64,000 bases of DNA from an uncultured Clostridia bacterium (GTDB lineage Bacteria; Bacillota; Clostridia; Oscillospirales; Acutalibacteraceae), in NCBI GenBank assembly GCA_947593615.1, contig CANQDR010000007.1:1-64000 (forward strand). Direction: 5' to 3'. This document shows positions 35,461-43,678 of this stretch, in pieces. The position numbers and the translations under genes are program-made. The notes under the pieces were generated by a model. The model searched no databases, was not told where the DNA came from, and saw only the letters and a list, made by a program, of their open reading frames with translations. Position 1 is the stretch's first letter. Every line of letters starts with the position of its first letter.

Positions 35461-36834
35461 ATGATACATCAATATAAACTTAACGGATATAACATTGTTC
35501 TTGACGTATTCAGCGGAAGCGTTCACAGTGTGGACGACCTTGCTTATGATGTAATTGATATGTTTGAAAACAACAGCAGAGATGAAATTGTTTCTGCAAT
35601 GCTGAAAAAATATTCTGATGATCCCGAGATTACCGAGCAGGATATCAGCGAATGTATTGACGATGTTGATGAACTAAAGACTCAGGGCAAACTTTTTACA
35701 CAAGATAAATATGAAAACCTTGCATTTGATTTTAAAAACAGAAATACTGTTATTAAAGCCTTATGTCTGCATATTGCGCATACCTGTAATTTAAACTGCG
35801 AATATTGCTTTGCAAGTCAAGGAAAATATCACGGTGACAGAGCGCTAATGAGTTTTGAAACAGGTAAAAGAGCCATTGATTTTCTTGTTGAAAATTCGGG
35901 AAGCAGGGTTAATCTTGAGGTGGACTTTTTCGGCGGAGAACCATTGATGAACTTTGATGTAGTAAAACAGATAGTTGCATATGCACGAAGCATTGAAAAG
36001 GAAAAAAACAAGAATTTCCGTTTTACACTTACTACTAACGGAGTGCTTGTAGATGACGATGTTATTGAATTTGCAAATAAAGAATGTCATAATGTAGTTC
36101 TCAGCCTTGACGGCAGAAAAGAAATTCACGACAGCCTGCGAAAAACAATAAACGGAAAAGGCAGCTACGACACAATAGTTCCGAAGTTTCAGGAGTTTAT
36201 CAAGAGAAGAGGAAACAAGGGCTACTATGTGCGCGGTACATATACTCACAATAACACTGATTTTACTAATGATATTTTTCATATGGCTGATTTGGGATTT
36301 ACCGAGCTTTCAATGGAACCCGTGGTATGCGCTCCCGATGACCCATACGCACTTACATATGATGATTTACCTGTGCTGTATGAACAGTATGAGATGCTTG
36401 CTAAAGAAATGCTCAAACGTGAAAAAGAGGGAAGACCTTTGACGTTTTATCATTATATGATTGATTTGACAGGAGGTCCCTGTATATACAAGCGTATCTC
36501 TGGATGCGGTTCAGGTACCGAATATATGGCTGTGACTCCATGGGGTGAGCTTTATCCGTGTCACCAGTTTGTAGGCGACCCTAAATACAGTCTTGGAAAC
36601 ATTTATGACGGAGTTATCAATAAGGAAATTCAGAATGAATTTAAACTCTGCAATGCCTATGCAAGACCCGACTGCAAAGACTGCTGGGCAAAGCTTTATT
36701 GCAGCGGAGGCTGTGCTGCAAATGCTTATCACGCAACCGGCTCTGTAAAAGGAATTTATGAATACGGCTGTAAACTTTTCAGAAGACGTATGGAATGTGC
36801 TATTATGATGAAAGTTGCAGAAGCTGAATTATGA
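35461..36834 (+). CDS. scfB: SCIFF radical SAM maturase
   Basis: 457 residues from the ATG at 35461, where the family N-terminus IHQYKLNGYNIVLDVFSG begins. Residues about 1-85 form the PqqD-like RRE peptide-binding domain. The radical SAM motif is Cys109-x3-Cys113-x2-Cys116 (CNLNCEYCFA). The C-terminal SPASM domain carries further cysteines for two auxiliary 4Fe-4S clusters (CGSGTEYMAVTPWGELYPC, CKDCWAKLYCSGGC, YGCKLF). It installs thioether crosslinks in the ScfA peptide encoded just upstream. ACGGAGATAATT is the RBS. Confidence 0.95.
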   Translation: MIHQYKLNGYNIVLDVFSGSVHSVDDLAYDVIDMFENNSRDEIVSAMLKKYSDDPEITEQDISECIDDVDELKTQGKLFTQDKYENLAFDFKNRNTVIKALCLHIAHTCNLNCEYCFASQGKYHGDRALMSFETGKRAIDFLVENSGSRVNLEVDFFGGEPLMNFDVVKQIVAYARSIEKEKNKNFRFTLTTNGVLVDDDVIEFANKECHNVVLSLDGRKEIHDSLRKTINGKGSYDTIVPKFQEFIKRRGNKGYYVRGTYTHNNTDFTNDIFHMADLGFTELSMEPVVCAPDDPYALTYDDLPVLYEQYEMLAKEMLKREKEGRPLTFYHYMIDLTGGPCIYKRISGCGSGTEYMAVTPWGELYPCHQFVGDPKYSLGNIYDGVINKEIQNEFKLCNAYARPDCKDCWAKLYCSGGCAANAYHATGSVKGIYEYGCKLFRRRMECAIMMKVAEAEL

Positions 36835-36837
36835 TAA

Positions 36838-36864
36838 AGAGGGCATATAAATGCCCTCTTTTAA
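36838..36864. terminator. Bidirectional terminator between scfB and feoB
   Basis: 9-bp stem AAGAGGGCAT / ATGCCCTCTT with A/T tails on both sides. Confidence 0.85.
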
Positions 36865-38771
36865 AATATACGCATAATGTTAGCTGTAATCATACAAAGA
36901 ATAATGCCCATTACAGTAGGAAGCGCCATTGAAATTAAAGTCCATTTCAAACTGCCTGTTTCTTTTTTTATCGTTAAACAAGTTGTAGAGCAGGGAAAAT
37001 GCATTATACACATAATCATTGTACAAACGGCAGTTACCACTGTCCATCCGTTAGCAGAGAAAAGCTGAAAAAGCTGTTCATAACTTGTATATTCAACAAG
37101 CGTACCGCTTGCCATATACGACATAATTATAATCGGTATGACAGTTTCATTTGCAGGAAATCCGAGGATGAATGCCATTACAATTACACCGTCAAGTCCG
37201 ATAAATTGACCAAATGGATTTAAAAACTCTGTGCAGTACGCAAGAATAGAAGTATTACCGATGTTAATATTCGCCAACAGCCAAATAACCGCTCCCGCAG
37301 GTGCTGCTACTACAACGGCTCTTCCCAAAACAAACAGAGTTCTGTCAAGCAGTGAACGAACTATGGTTTTAATAATTTGCGGCTTTCTGTAGGGAGGAAG
37401 TTCAAGTGCAAAACCCGACGCTTCTCCCTTTGCAATTGTCAAAGACAAAAGTTTTGACACCCCTAAAGTCACCAGAACACAAAGCACAATTATTCCCAAC
37501 AGTATAGCGGCAACCGTAAGTGATGAAAAAATTCCGAATGTGCTTCCTGCAAAAAACATCATTATTATTGCAATTAAAATAGGAAACCTTCCGTTGCAAG
37601 GCATAAAGTTATTTGTAAGTATTGCAATAAGGCGTTCCTGCGGAGATTCTATTATTCTGCATCCGGTTACTCCGCATGCATTACAGCCTATTCCCATTGC
37701 CATAGTAAGACTTTGTTTACCGTGCGCTCCGCACCCTGAAAAGAACTTATCAAGATTAAATGCAATTCTCGGCAGATAGCCTGAATCCTCAATAATTGAA
37801 AACAACGGGAAGAAAATTGCCATTGGCGGAAGCATTACCGATACAACCCAAGTAAGAGTTGTATATACTCCGTCAATTAAAAGTCCGGTAATAAAACTTG
37901 GTACACTTAACAGCTCAAATAAATCGTATAGATTGGATTTTATGAAATCGAACAGAATACTCAGCCATTCGCTCGGATAATTCGCTCCAACGGCTGTAAT
38001 CCAGAAAAGCATGCCGAACAGCAGCAGCATTATCGGAATCCCTGTTGCCTTTGATGTAAGTATTTTATCAACTTTCTTGACTCTCTCGTTAAGCGCCATA
38101 CAGTTATACGTTACGCAATCATTACATATTTTTTTAGTCTTTTCTGCAAGTGTTTCAATATTGTTTTTATGATGTTCATTGTCCAGAACATCAACACCTT
38201 CAAAATTTCTTGACACTCTAAAGCAATTTTTCTTGCCCATACATACATCATAAACAACACTTTTAAGTTCTTTCAGTCCTTTTCTTTTTGATGCACAGGT
38301 GCAGACAACCGGTATTCCGAGATTTAGAGAAAGCTCATCTTTATCAATGCAAATACCGTTTTTTTCTGCTTCGTCGCATAAATTAAGGCACAGTACGGCA
38401 TTTTTTTGAATAGACAATACCTGTAATGCAAATGAGAGATTTCTTTCAATGACATTTGAATCAATTACTATTATTACGCAGTCAGTTTTATTATTTGCAA
38501 GAAATCCCTTTGCGACCGCCTCTTCTTTTGAAAACGACAGCATGGAGTATGTTCCGGGAAGGTCGGTAATTAAAAAACTTTTATCTTTGATTTTAGCTTT
38601 GCCCGAAGAACATTCAACGGTTTTTCCCGTCCAGTTTCCTGTGTGTTGTTTTAAACCTGTCAGGGCGTTGAATATCGTACTTTTTCCTACATTTGGGTTA
38701 CCAGCTAAAGCTATATTAAAGTCTGTATCCAAGCCAATTTTATTACTTGTGACCGAATTTCTTGCAAACAA
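36861..38771 (-). CDS. feoB: Ferrous iron transporter FeoB
   Basis: 636-residue membrane iron(II) transporter. The N-terminal G domain shows GNPNVGKST (G1), LPGTYSM (G3) and NLCDE (G4). The core follows with two Gate domains (GCNACGVTGCRI and the second half), each with several helices. The start is TTG at 38771 with GGGAGG 8 nt upstream. At 636 residues it is shorter than E. coli FeoB but complete from G domain to the last helix. feoA lies 20 bp upstream on the same strand. No Fur box was identified with confidence. Confidence 0.93.
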   Translation of the reverse strand: MFARNSVTSNKIGLDTDFNIALAGNPNVGKSTIFNALTGLKQHTGNWTGKTVECSSGKAKIKDKSFLITDLPGTYSMLSFSKEEAVAKGFLANNKTDCVIIVIDSNVIERNLSFALQVLSIQKNAVLCLNLCDEAEKNGICIDKDELSLNLGIPVVCTCASKRKGLKELKSVVYDVCMGKKNCFRVSRNFEGVDVLDNEHHKNNIETLAEKTKKICNDCVTYNCMALNERVKKVDKILTSKATGIPIMLLLFGMLFWITAVGANYPSEWLSILFDFIKSNLYDLFELLSVPSFITGLLIDGVYTTLTWVVSVMLPPMAIFFPLFSIIEDSGYLPRIAFNLDKFFSGCGAHGKQSLTMAMGIGCNACGVTGCRIIESPQERLIAILTNNFMPCNGRFPILIAIIMMFFAGSTFGIFSSLTVAAILLGIIVLCVLVTLGVSKLLSLTIAKGEASGFALELPPYRKPQIIKTIVRSLLDRTLFVLGRAVVVAAPAGAVIWLLANINIGNTSILAYCTEFLNPFGQFIGLDGVIVMAFILGFPANETVIPIIIMSYMASGTLVEYTSYEQLFQLFSANGWTVVTAVCTMIMCIMHFPCSTTCLTIKKETGSLKWTLISMALPTVMGIILCMITANIMRIF

Positions 38772-38791
38772 TAAAAATACCTCCCGATTAT

Positions 38792-39028
38792 TTATAGAGG
38801 AGTAACGGTAATTTTTTGACAGTCTTTATTTCTTAATGCTACAATTGCGTTTTTTATCAGATAGGCCGTAGGGTCGCCAAACGGACTTCTATATATGGGA
38901 GTAATTATTGAATCTTTTATAATCCCCAGGTCAAAAACCCTGTTAATAAGATTTTCTTTGCAATCAACCGAATTTACAATTGCGCTTTTATCAAGAGGTA
39001 AATTATTAAGCGTGCATTTTTCTTCCAT
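38792..39028 (-). CDS. feoA: Ferrous iron transport accessory protein FeoA
   Basis: SH3-like domain protein of 78 residues, starting at the ATG at 39028 (the track uses a TTG at 39046). The FeoA pattern is seen: TLNNLPLDKSAIV, NRVFDLGIIKDSIITPIYRSPFGDPTAYLIKN. FeoA stimulates FeoB-mediated iron uptake. It precedes feoB by 20 bp in a two-gene operon. Confidence 0.9.
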   Translation of the reverse strand: MEEKCTLNNLPLDKSAIVNSVDCKENLINRVFDLGIIKDSIITPIYRSPFGDPTAYLIKNAIVALRNKDCQKITVTPL

Positions 39029-39107
39029 CTTCTTCACCGATTTCAACTTTTTATTAGTATATTATTCATATCCGCAAATTCAGTGACTTAAAAATAGCTG
39101 TCTTTAC

Positions 39108-39136
39108 TTGACATAAAATGACAAAGATACTATAAT
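39108..39136 (+). promoter_or_regulatory. Consensus promoter of the B12 capture/import operon
   Basis: TTGACA and TATAAT match consensus exactly, 17 bp apart. It fires into the cobalamin-riboswitch-like leader and diverges from feoAB. Confidence 0.9.
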
Positions 39137-39154
39137 ACAGAAAATTCAATATAC

Positions 39155-39400
39155 AGAAACTGCGGTTCGAACAGATATTTCTTAGTAGGCAATTGGGAAT
39201 TCGGTCAGAATCCGAAACAACCGTCATTACTGTGTTTGGCAAATGCCATAAGTCAGATCACTCCCGCTTTTTCTTGGATTTTGCATTCTTGGACGAAGAA
39301 GAAGTGCTGCCGATTATAACTGTTGCTTTGATTTATTTCATTGCGGCATTAATCTGCTGTGCTTTCCTTTTCGGAAAGCATTTTTTATTTGCTTTCAAAA
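39155..39400 (+). promoter_or_regulatory. Cobalamin riboswitch-like leader with intrinsic terminator
   Basis: The leader of about 280 nt shows core elements of the adenosylcobalamin class in order. GGGAAT (39195), a small stem TTCGG / CCGAA (39200-39215), AACCGTCATTACTGTG (39219-39234, the conserved CCGCCACTGTG-like block) and AAGTCAGATCACTCCCGC (39250-39267, a diverged B12 box). Downstream, GCTTTCC / GGAAAGC followed by ATTTTTTATTT (39361-39392) is an intrinsic terminator just before the first gene. The layout fits an OFF switch that stops transcription when cobalamin is bound. The call rests on motif recognition; covariance scoring was not possible. Confidence 0.75.
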
Positions 39401-39421
39401 ATTTTATTTACGGAGGTTATT

Positions 39422-40411
39422 ATGAAAAAAACAATTAAAAAATTTTTGTCAATGACAATTGCCGTTGCAATTGTCATCGGAGTAATGTCAATAGCAACGG
39501 TTGCAAGTGCAAGTGAAACGGACAGTGTACGTGTAATAGTACGCAATGACGTTTACTCTGTTGAGGACGGCGCAGCGTGGGACGGCGTGCTTATTGATGA
39601 GTGGGTTGATATTGACGAAAATTCATCTATGATGTCTGCTGTAGTTGACGCACTTGATAATCACGGTTATACACAGAGCGGTGCAGAAAACAGCTATATT
39701 GAAGAGATAAACGGTCTTGCTGCATTTGATTCAACTCCTTCCAGCGGTTGGACAGGTACTATTAACGACTGGTTTACAAATGAAGCATATAGTGAATTTA
39801 CTGTTGCATCGGGCAAGCTTGAAGACGGTGACGAAATTTGTATTATGTACACCAATACGTACGGAGAAGATGTTGGCAGCTTATGGGACAACAATGAAAC
39901 AACTCTTAAAGATTTAAGCTTCAGCAATGGTACATTATCATCAGATTTTGAGCCGTCAGTTACCGAGTATACGCTAACACTTGACAGCAATGCTACAAGC
40001 ATTATGGTAACTCCGACTGCTACAAACAAAAATTATCAGGTAAGAACATACAAGAATGAATATACTCCCGATGCTGAGGATACGGAGTATAAAAGAAATG
40101 ACTTAATTGAAGTTGCCGACGGAGATAAAATAATCATAGGAGTAGGCGACTCTAATTGGCCATCAATGAATCAAACAGACGGCGGTACAGTTTACACGAT
40201 CAATGTTAAGATAGAAAGTGATGTATTGCTCGGCGATGTTAATCATGACAACTATATTGATGTAAAGGATGCAACATCAATTCAAAAATTCCTTGTTGGA
40301 TTGGAAAGATTTTCAGATGTGCAAATTGCAAACGCAGATTATAATAAAGATGGATTTGTTTCTGTTTTAGATGCAACTGCAATTCAAAAATATATAGTCG
40401 GAATAGAGTGA
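39422..40411 (+). CDS. Secreted DUF4430 (transcobalamin C-terminal-like) protein with dockerin
   Basis: 329 residues from the ATG at 39422, preceded by ACGGAGG. Signal peptide 1-31 (…ATVASA). Residues about 34-155 are a DUF4430 domain: SYIEEINGLA, then SSGWTGTINDWF and LEDGDEICIMY are its hallmarks. DUF4430 is known to be related to the C-terminal beta domain of animal transcobalamin and intrinsic factor. Residues about 162-262 match a cadherin-like beta-sandwich (LKDLSFSNGTLSSDFEPSVTEYTL). Residues about 268-328 are a dockerin with two calcium loops. First gene after the riboswitch. I infer a scaffold-attached corrinoid-binding half-module; binding is unproven. Confidence 0.82.
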   Translation: MKKTIKKFLSMTIAVAIVIGVMSIATVASASETDSVRVIVRNDVYSVEDGAAWDGVLIDEWVDIDENSSMMSAVVDALDNHGYTQSGAENSYIEEINGLAAFDSTPSSGWTGTINDWFTNEAYSEFTVASGKLEDGDEICIMYTNTYGEDVGSLWDNNETTLKDLSFSNGTLSSDFEPSVTEYTLTLDSNATSIMVTPTATNKNYQVRTYKNEYTPDAEDTEYKRNDLIEVADGDKIIIGVGDSNWPSMNQTDGGTVYTINVKIESDVLLGDVNHDNYIDVKDATSIQKFLVGLERFSDVQIANADYNKDGFVSVLDATAIQKYIVGIE

Positions 40412-40415
40412 TAAT

Positions 40416-40655
40416 ATGCAAGATGATAAAATTCTGCTTGCAATAAAACTACTGTCAGATATGGCAGAAAATCTCGGCAGAAATCCTAAGCGAACTGATT
40501 TTGACAGTGAAACAGCCTGTTTTATTAAGCAAAAATTAGGTCCTTGGCCGCGTGCACTTGAAAAAGCAGGATTAAAAAATGCACCTGAAATTTCTTCAAA
40601 AGAAAAATCAAAGCAAAAAAGAGAAAGAATCAGAAATAAAAATAAGAACAAATAA
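40416..40655 (+). CDS. Small basic HNH-repeat-like protein
   Basis: 79 residues, cytoplasmic. The middle segment LGRNPKRTDFDSETACFI with KLGPWPRALEKAGL resembles the short helical repeat found beside HNH/homing endonucleases and in some DNA-binding proteins. The C-terminus is a run of Lys/Arg/Asn. There is no nuclease motif. It starts 4 bp after the first dockerin gene and ends 22 bp before the next, so it belongs to the operon. A DNA- or RNA-binding regulatory role is possible; no known function fits B12 uptake. Confidence 0.6.
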   Translation: MQDDKILLAIKLLSDMAENLGRNPKRTDFDSETACFIKQKLGPWPRALEKAGLKNAPEISSKEKSKQKRERIRNKNKNK

Positions 40656-40677
40656 AATTATAAAAAGAGGTATAGTT

Positions 40678-41853
40678 ATGAACAAAACAGTAAAAAGAAT
40701 AACTGCACTTTCATTAATACTGATTATGAGCATATGCAGTATTATGTCAGTTAATGCTGCAACTGATGATGAACTGCTTTCAAAGTATGATGAAACAACA
40801 AATTACTTATCATCACTTGAAACACCGTCAGTAAGCTCAATCGGCGGCGAGTGGATGATTATCGGACTTGCAAGAGCTGAAAAAATCAGTGATGATTTTG
40901 TAAATGGATACTATGAAAACGTAGTAAATTATGTTTCTTCAAATGGCTCTGCAAAACTGCACAGAGCAAAATCCACTGAGAATTCAAGAGTAATTATTGC
41001 TCTTACATCAATAGGTAAAGACGTCACAGATGTGGCAGGCTATAATTTGCTTGAACCTCTTGCAGACTTTAATTACTTAGAAAAACAGGGAATAAACGGT
41101 CCTATTTGGGCGCTTATTGCTTTTGATTCTCTTAATTATGAAATTCCTGTTGACAGCAATGCATCTGTTCAGACAACAAGAGGGGCGCTTGTTGAATATA
41201 TTCTTAACGCACATATAGAAAACGGCGGCTGGTCATTAACAGGTTTAAATACAGACCCTGATATGACAGGTATGGCTATTCAGGCACTTGCACCTTACTA
41301 TGACACAAACGATTATGTAAAATCAGCTGTTGATGAAGCGCTTTCCGCTTTATCTGATATTCAAGATGAAAACGGAGGTTTTGCTTCTTGGGGATCTGTG
41401 AATGCCGAAAGCTGTGCACAGGTTATAACTGCGCTTACAAGCCTTGGCGTCAATCCTCAGACAGACGAACGTTTTATTAAAAACGGCAACACATTAATTG
41501 ACGCTCTTATGTCATTCGGCGTTGAGAACGGCTTCGCTCATATTGCAAATAGCAGCTACAATCAGATGGCGACTGAACAAGCATACTATTCACTTGTTTC
41601 ATATTACAGACTTGTAGATAATAAAACCTCGCTTTATGATATGAGTGATTTACTTAATACTCCAAAGAAACCAAACGACATTAACGGTGACGGCGTTGTA
41701 AATATTGTTGACTGTACTTGTATTCAGAAATACCTTGTTGATTTGGAAGAATTCAGCGAAAATCAGATTACGGATGCAGATTACAACGGTGACGGAATAG
41801 TAGACATTATTGACGCTACATCAATTCAGAAATATTTGGTAGGCATTATTTAA
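40678..41853 (+). CDS. Secreted alpha/alpha-barrel (transcobalamin alpha-domain-like) protein with dockerin
   Basis: 391 residues from the ATG at 40678 with AGAGG upstream; the track start at 40579 overlaps the previous gene. Signal peptide 1-28. Residues about 30-320 are helical repeats of the terpenoid cyclase/prenyltransferase fold: GEWMIIGLARA, GPIWALIAFDSLNY, ENGGWSL then DPDMTGMAIQALAPYY, ENGGFASWGS. The alpha6-alpha6 barrel of intrinsic factor and transcobalamin has this fold. Cyclase catalysis is unlikely: the protein is exported and lacks a full DxDD acid motif. A dockerin (about 333-390) ends it. I infer it supplies the alpha half of a corrinoid-binding pair. Confidence 0.82.
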   Translation: MNKTVKRITALSLILIMSICSIMSVNAATDDELLSKYDETTNYLSSLETPSVSSIGGEWMIIGLARAEKISDDFVNGYYENVVNYVSSNGSAKLHRAKSTENSRVIIALTSIGKDVTDVAGYNLLEPLADFNYLEKQGINGPIWALIAFDSLNYEIPVDSNASVQTTRGALVEYILNAHIENGGWSLTGLNTDPDMTGMAIQALAPYYDTNDYVKSAVDEALSALSDIQDENGGFASWGSVNAESCAQVITALTSLGVNPQTDERFIKNGNTLIDALMSFGVENGFAHIANSSYNQMATEQAYYSLVSYYRLVDNKTSLYDMSDLLNTPKKPNDINGDGVVNIVDCTCIQKYLVDLEEFSENQITDADYNGDGIVDIIDATSIQKYLVGII

Positions 41854-41857
41854 AATT

Positions 41858-42778
41858 ATGAAAGATTTATTAAAAAAATATAAATTAATTTTATTATCCG
41901 CTGTTGTTGCTGTTGCTGTTCTTGTTATTGCATTTTTTGCGGGGGGAACATTATCTGATAATACGAAAACAGTTGTTTCCCCATCAGCTTCAACTGCGGA
42001 TACAGCAAATTACACTGAGGCCGAAACTGTTTCCGAAACGGTTGCTGAAACAACTTCTTCTGATAATAAAACTGAGAAAAACGAAGAAAAAAATAAAGAT
42101 AAAAAGTCTGAGTCCAAAACAGATTCTTCTCAGACTCAAAAGAGCACAAATGCGGTTGTAAAAAGTGCAGAGCAAAGCTCAAATACAGCCGTATCAGGCT
42201 CTGATAAATCGTTAGTTAAAGCCGATAAAACTTCTTCCCGTCTAAATCAATCGTCGAACAGCACGGGAAATAAAGGACAAAAAGATAAGTATCTGACTGA
42301 CCCGATACCCGAGGGAAAGCCAAAGCCTGTAGAACCTCAGGAACAGGAAACTAAAAACAATAAAATCACCTGTACTTTTTCAATTTCGTGCAGTACAATT
42401 TTAGACAATATTAAAGATCTTGATCCTCCTGATAAAATTGAACTTGTACCAAACGACGGTTGGATATTAAAACCGACTAAAGTTGAATTTAAAGAGGGAG
42501 AATCTGTTTTTGATGTTTTGCAGCGTGTATGTAAAGAAAATAACATTCATATGGAATTTTCCTTTACGCCGATTTATAACTCCGCTTATATTGAGGGAAT
42601 AAACAACCTTTATGAATTTGATTGCGGAAGTAATTCAGGCTGGATGTACAGTGTAAATGACTGGTTTCCAAATTACGGTTGTTCCCGTTATGTATTGCAG
42701 GACGGGGATGTAGTCGAATGGAAATACACCTGCGATCTCGGCATTGATATTGGCGGTAGCAATGCAATAGGATATTAA
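41858..42778 (+). CDS. Membrane-anchored DUF4430 protein
   Basis: 306 residues. One N-terminal membrane helix (about 10-30) anchors the protein facing out. A Ser/Thr/Lys-rich, probably extended linker spans about 32-165. Residues about 168-306 are a DUF4430 domain: ESVFDVLQRVCKENNI, SAYIEGINNLYEF, SGWMYSVNDWFPNYGCSRY, LQDGDVVEWKY. It has no dockerin. Six cysteines occur in the domain, possibly disulfides. The start is 4 bp after the preceding stop with little RBS, suggesting coupling, and EcfT follows after 9 bp. I infer it docks or hands over the corrinoid to the ECF transporter. Confidence 0.82.
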   Translation: MKDLLKKYKLILLSAVVAVAVLVIAFFAGGTLSDNTKTVVSPSASTADTANYTEAETVSETVAETTSSDNKTEKNEEKNKDKKSESKTDSSQTQKSTNAVVKSAEQSSNTAVSGSDKSLVKADKTSSRLNQSSNSTGNKGQKDKYLTDPIPEGKPKPVEPQEQETKNNKITCTFSISCSTILDNIKDLDPPDKIELVPNDGWILKPTKVEFKEGESVFDVLQRVCKENNIHMEFSFTPIYNSAYIEGINNLYEFDCGSNSGWMYSVNDWFPNYGCSRYVLQDGDVVEWKYTCDLGIDIGGSNAIGY

Positions 42779-42787
42779 GGACTTGTT

Positions 42788-43678
42788 ATGAAAGACACAT
42801 TTTCACAAATGCACCCAATTGTAAATTTTATATATTTTGTATTTGTAATCGCATTTTCAATGTTTTTGATGAATCCCGTCTGCCTTGCAATTTCTCTTGT
42901 ATGTGCTTTGATAAATGCGGTTTATTTAAACGGTTATAAAACAGTAAAACTAAGTTTAAAATATTTGCTGCCTATGATTATTTTAATTACGGTGATTAAT
43001 CCTGTTTTTAACCACGAAGGAGTGACAATTCTTACATATTTTTCATGGGGTAATCCGCTTACCCTTGAATCAATTGTATATGGAATTGCAGCCGCAGTAC
43101 TATTGGCGTCAGTAGTACTGTGGTTTTCGTGCTTCAATGCTGTTATGACGTCAGATAAATTTATCTATCTGTTCGGCAGAATTATACCGTCTTTAAGTCT
43201 TATATTGTCGATGTCACTACGATTTATCCCCAAGTTTACATCTCATTTCAGGGAAGTGCGCAATACACAAAGATGTATCGGCAGAGATATTTCCGACGGT
43301 TCAATTTTTACAAGAATTAAAAACGGTGTAAAACAACTGTCAATTATGATTTCTTGGGCAATGGAAAATGCAATTGAAACTGCTGATTCTATGAAAAGCA
43401 GGGGATACGGATTAAAAGGTAGAACTGCATTTTCAATTTACAGATTTGACAAACGTGACGGCATTGTTCTTAGTTTAATACTGTCCGCAGGACTGTTAAT
43501 CGGTCTATCGATTTTTTTTGAGTTAGTAAAATTCAGATATTTTCCGTCAATAAAAGGTGATTTATTTAACTTTTCATCGGCTTTGGTTTACATTTTATAT
43601 GCGTTGTTGATGCTTATACCGTTTATATTAAATATCAAGGAGGAACTGAAATGGAAGCGTTTAAGGTCATCAATCTGA
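42788..43678 (+). CDS. ecfT: ECF transporter transmembrane component EcfT
   Basis: 296-residue integral membrane protein with five to seven hydrophobic segments. The cytoplasmic coupling helices carry ADSMKSRGYGLKGRT, the family Ala/Ser-Arg-Gly motif that contacts the ATPases, and an earlier MSLRFIPKFTSHFREVRNTQR stretch. ECF T components join the ATPases to a substrate-binding S component. The ATPase/S gene starts within its last 28 nt. With the riboswitch and DUF4430 genes, a corrinoid substrate is the best inference. Confidence 0.92.
   Translation: MKDTFSQMHPIVNFIYFVFVIAFSMFLMNPVCLAISLVCALINAVYLNGYKTVKLSLKYLLPMIILITVINPVFNHEGVTILTYFSWGNPLTLESIVYGIAAAVLLASVVLWFSCFNAVMTSDKFIYLFGRIIPSLSLILSMSLRFIPKFTSHFREVRNTQRCIGRDISDGSIFTRIKNGVKQLSIMISWAMENAIETADSMKSRGYGLKGRTAFSIYRFDKRDGIVLSLILSAGLLIGLSIFFELVKFRYFPSIKGDLFNFSSALVYILYALLMLIPFILNIKEELKWKRLRSSI

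Noticed and set aside
40678-41853. Terpene cyclase or squalene-hopene cyclase activity
   Set aside because: The fold is similar, but the protein has a signal peptide and dockerin, lacks a full DxDD catalytic motif and sits in a B12-type transport operon.
41904-42182. Overlapping Leu/Lys- and Phe-rich ORFs on both strands inside the membrane-anchored DUF4430 gene
   Set aside because: They are frame shadows of its Ser/Thr/Lys linker.
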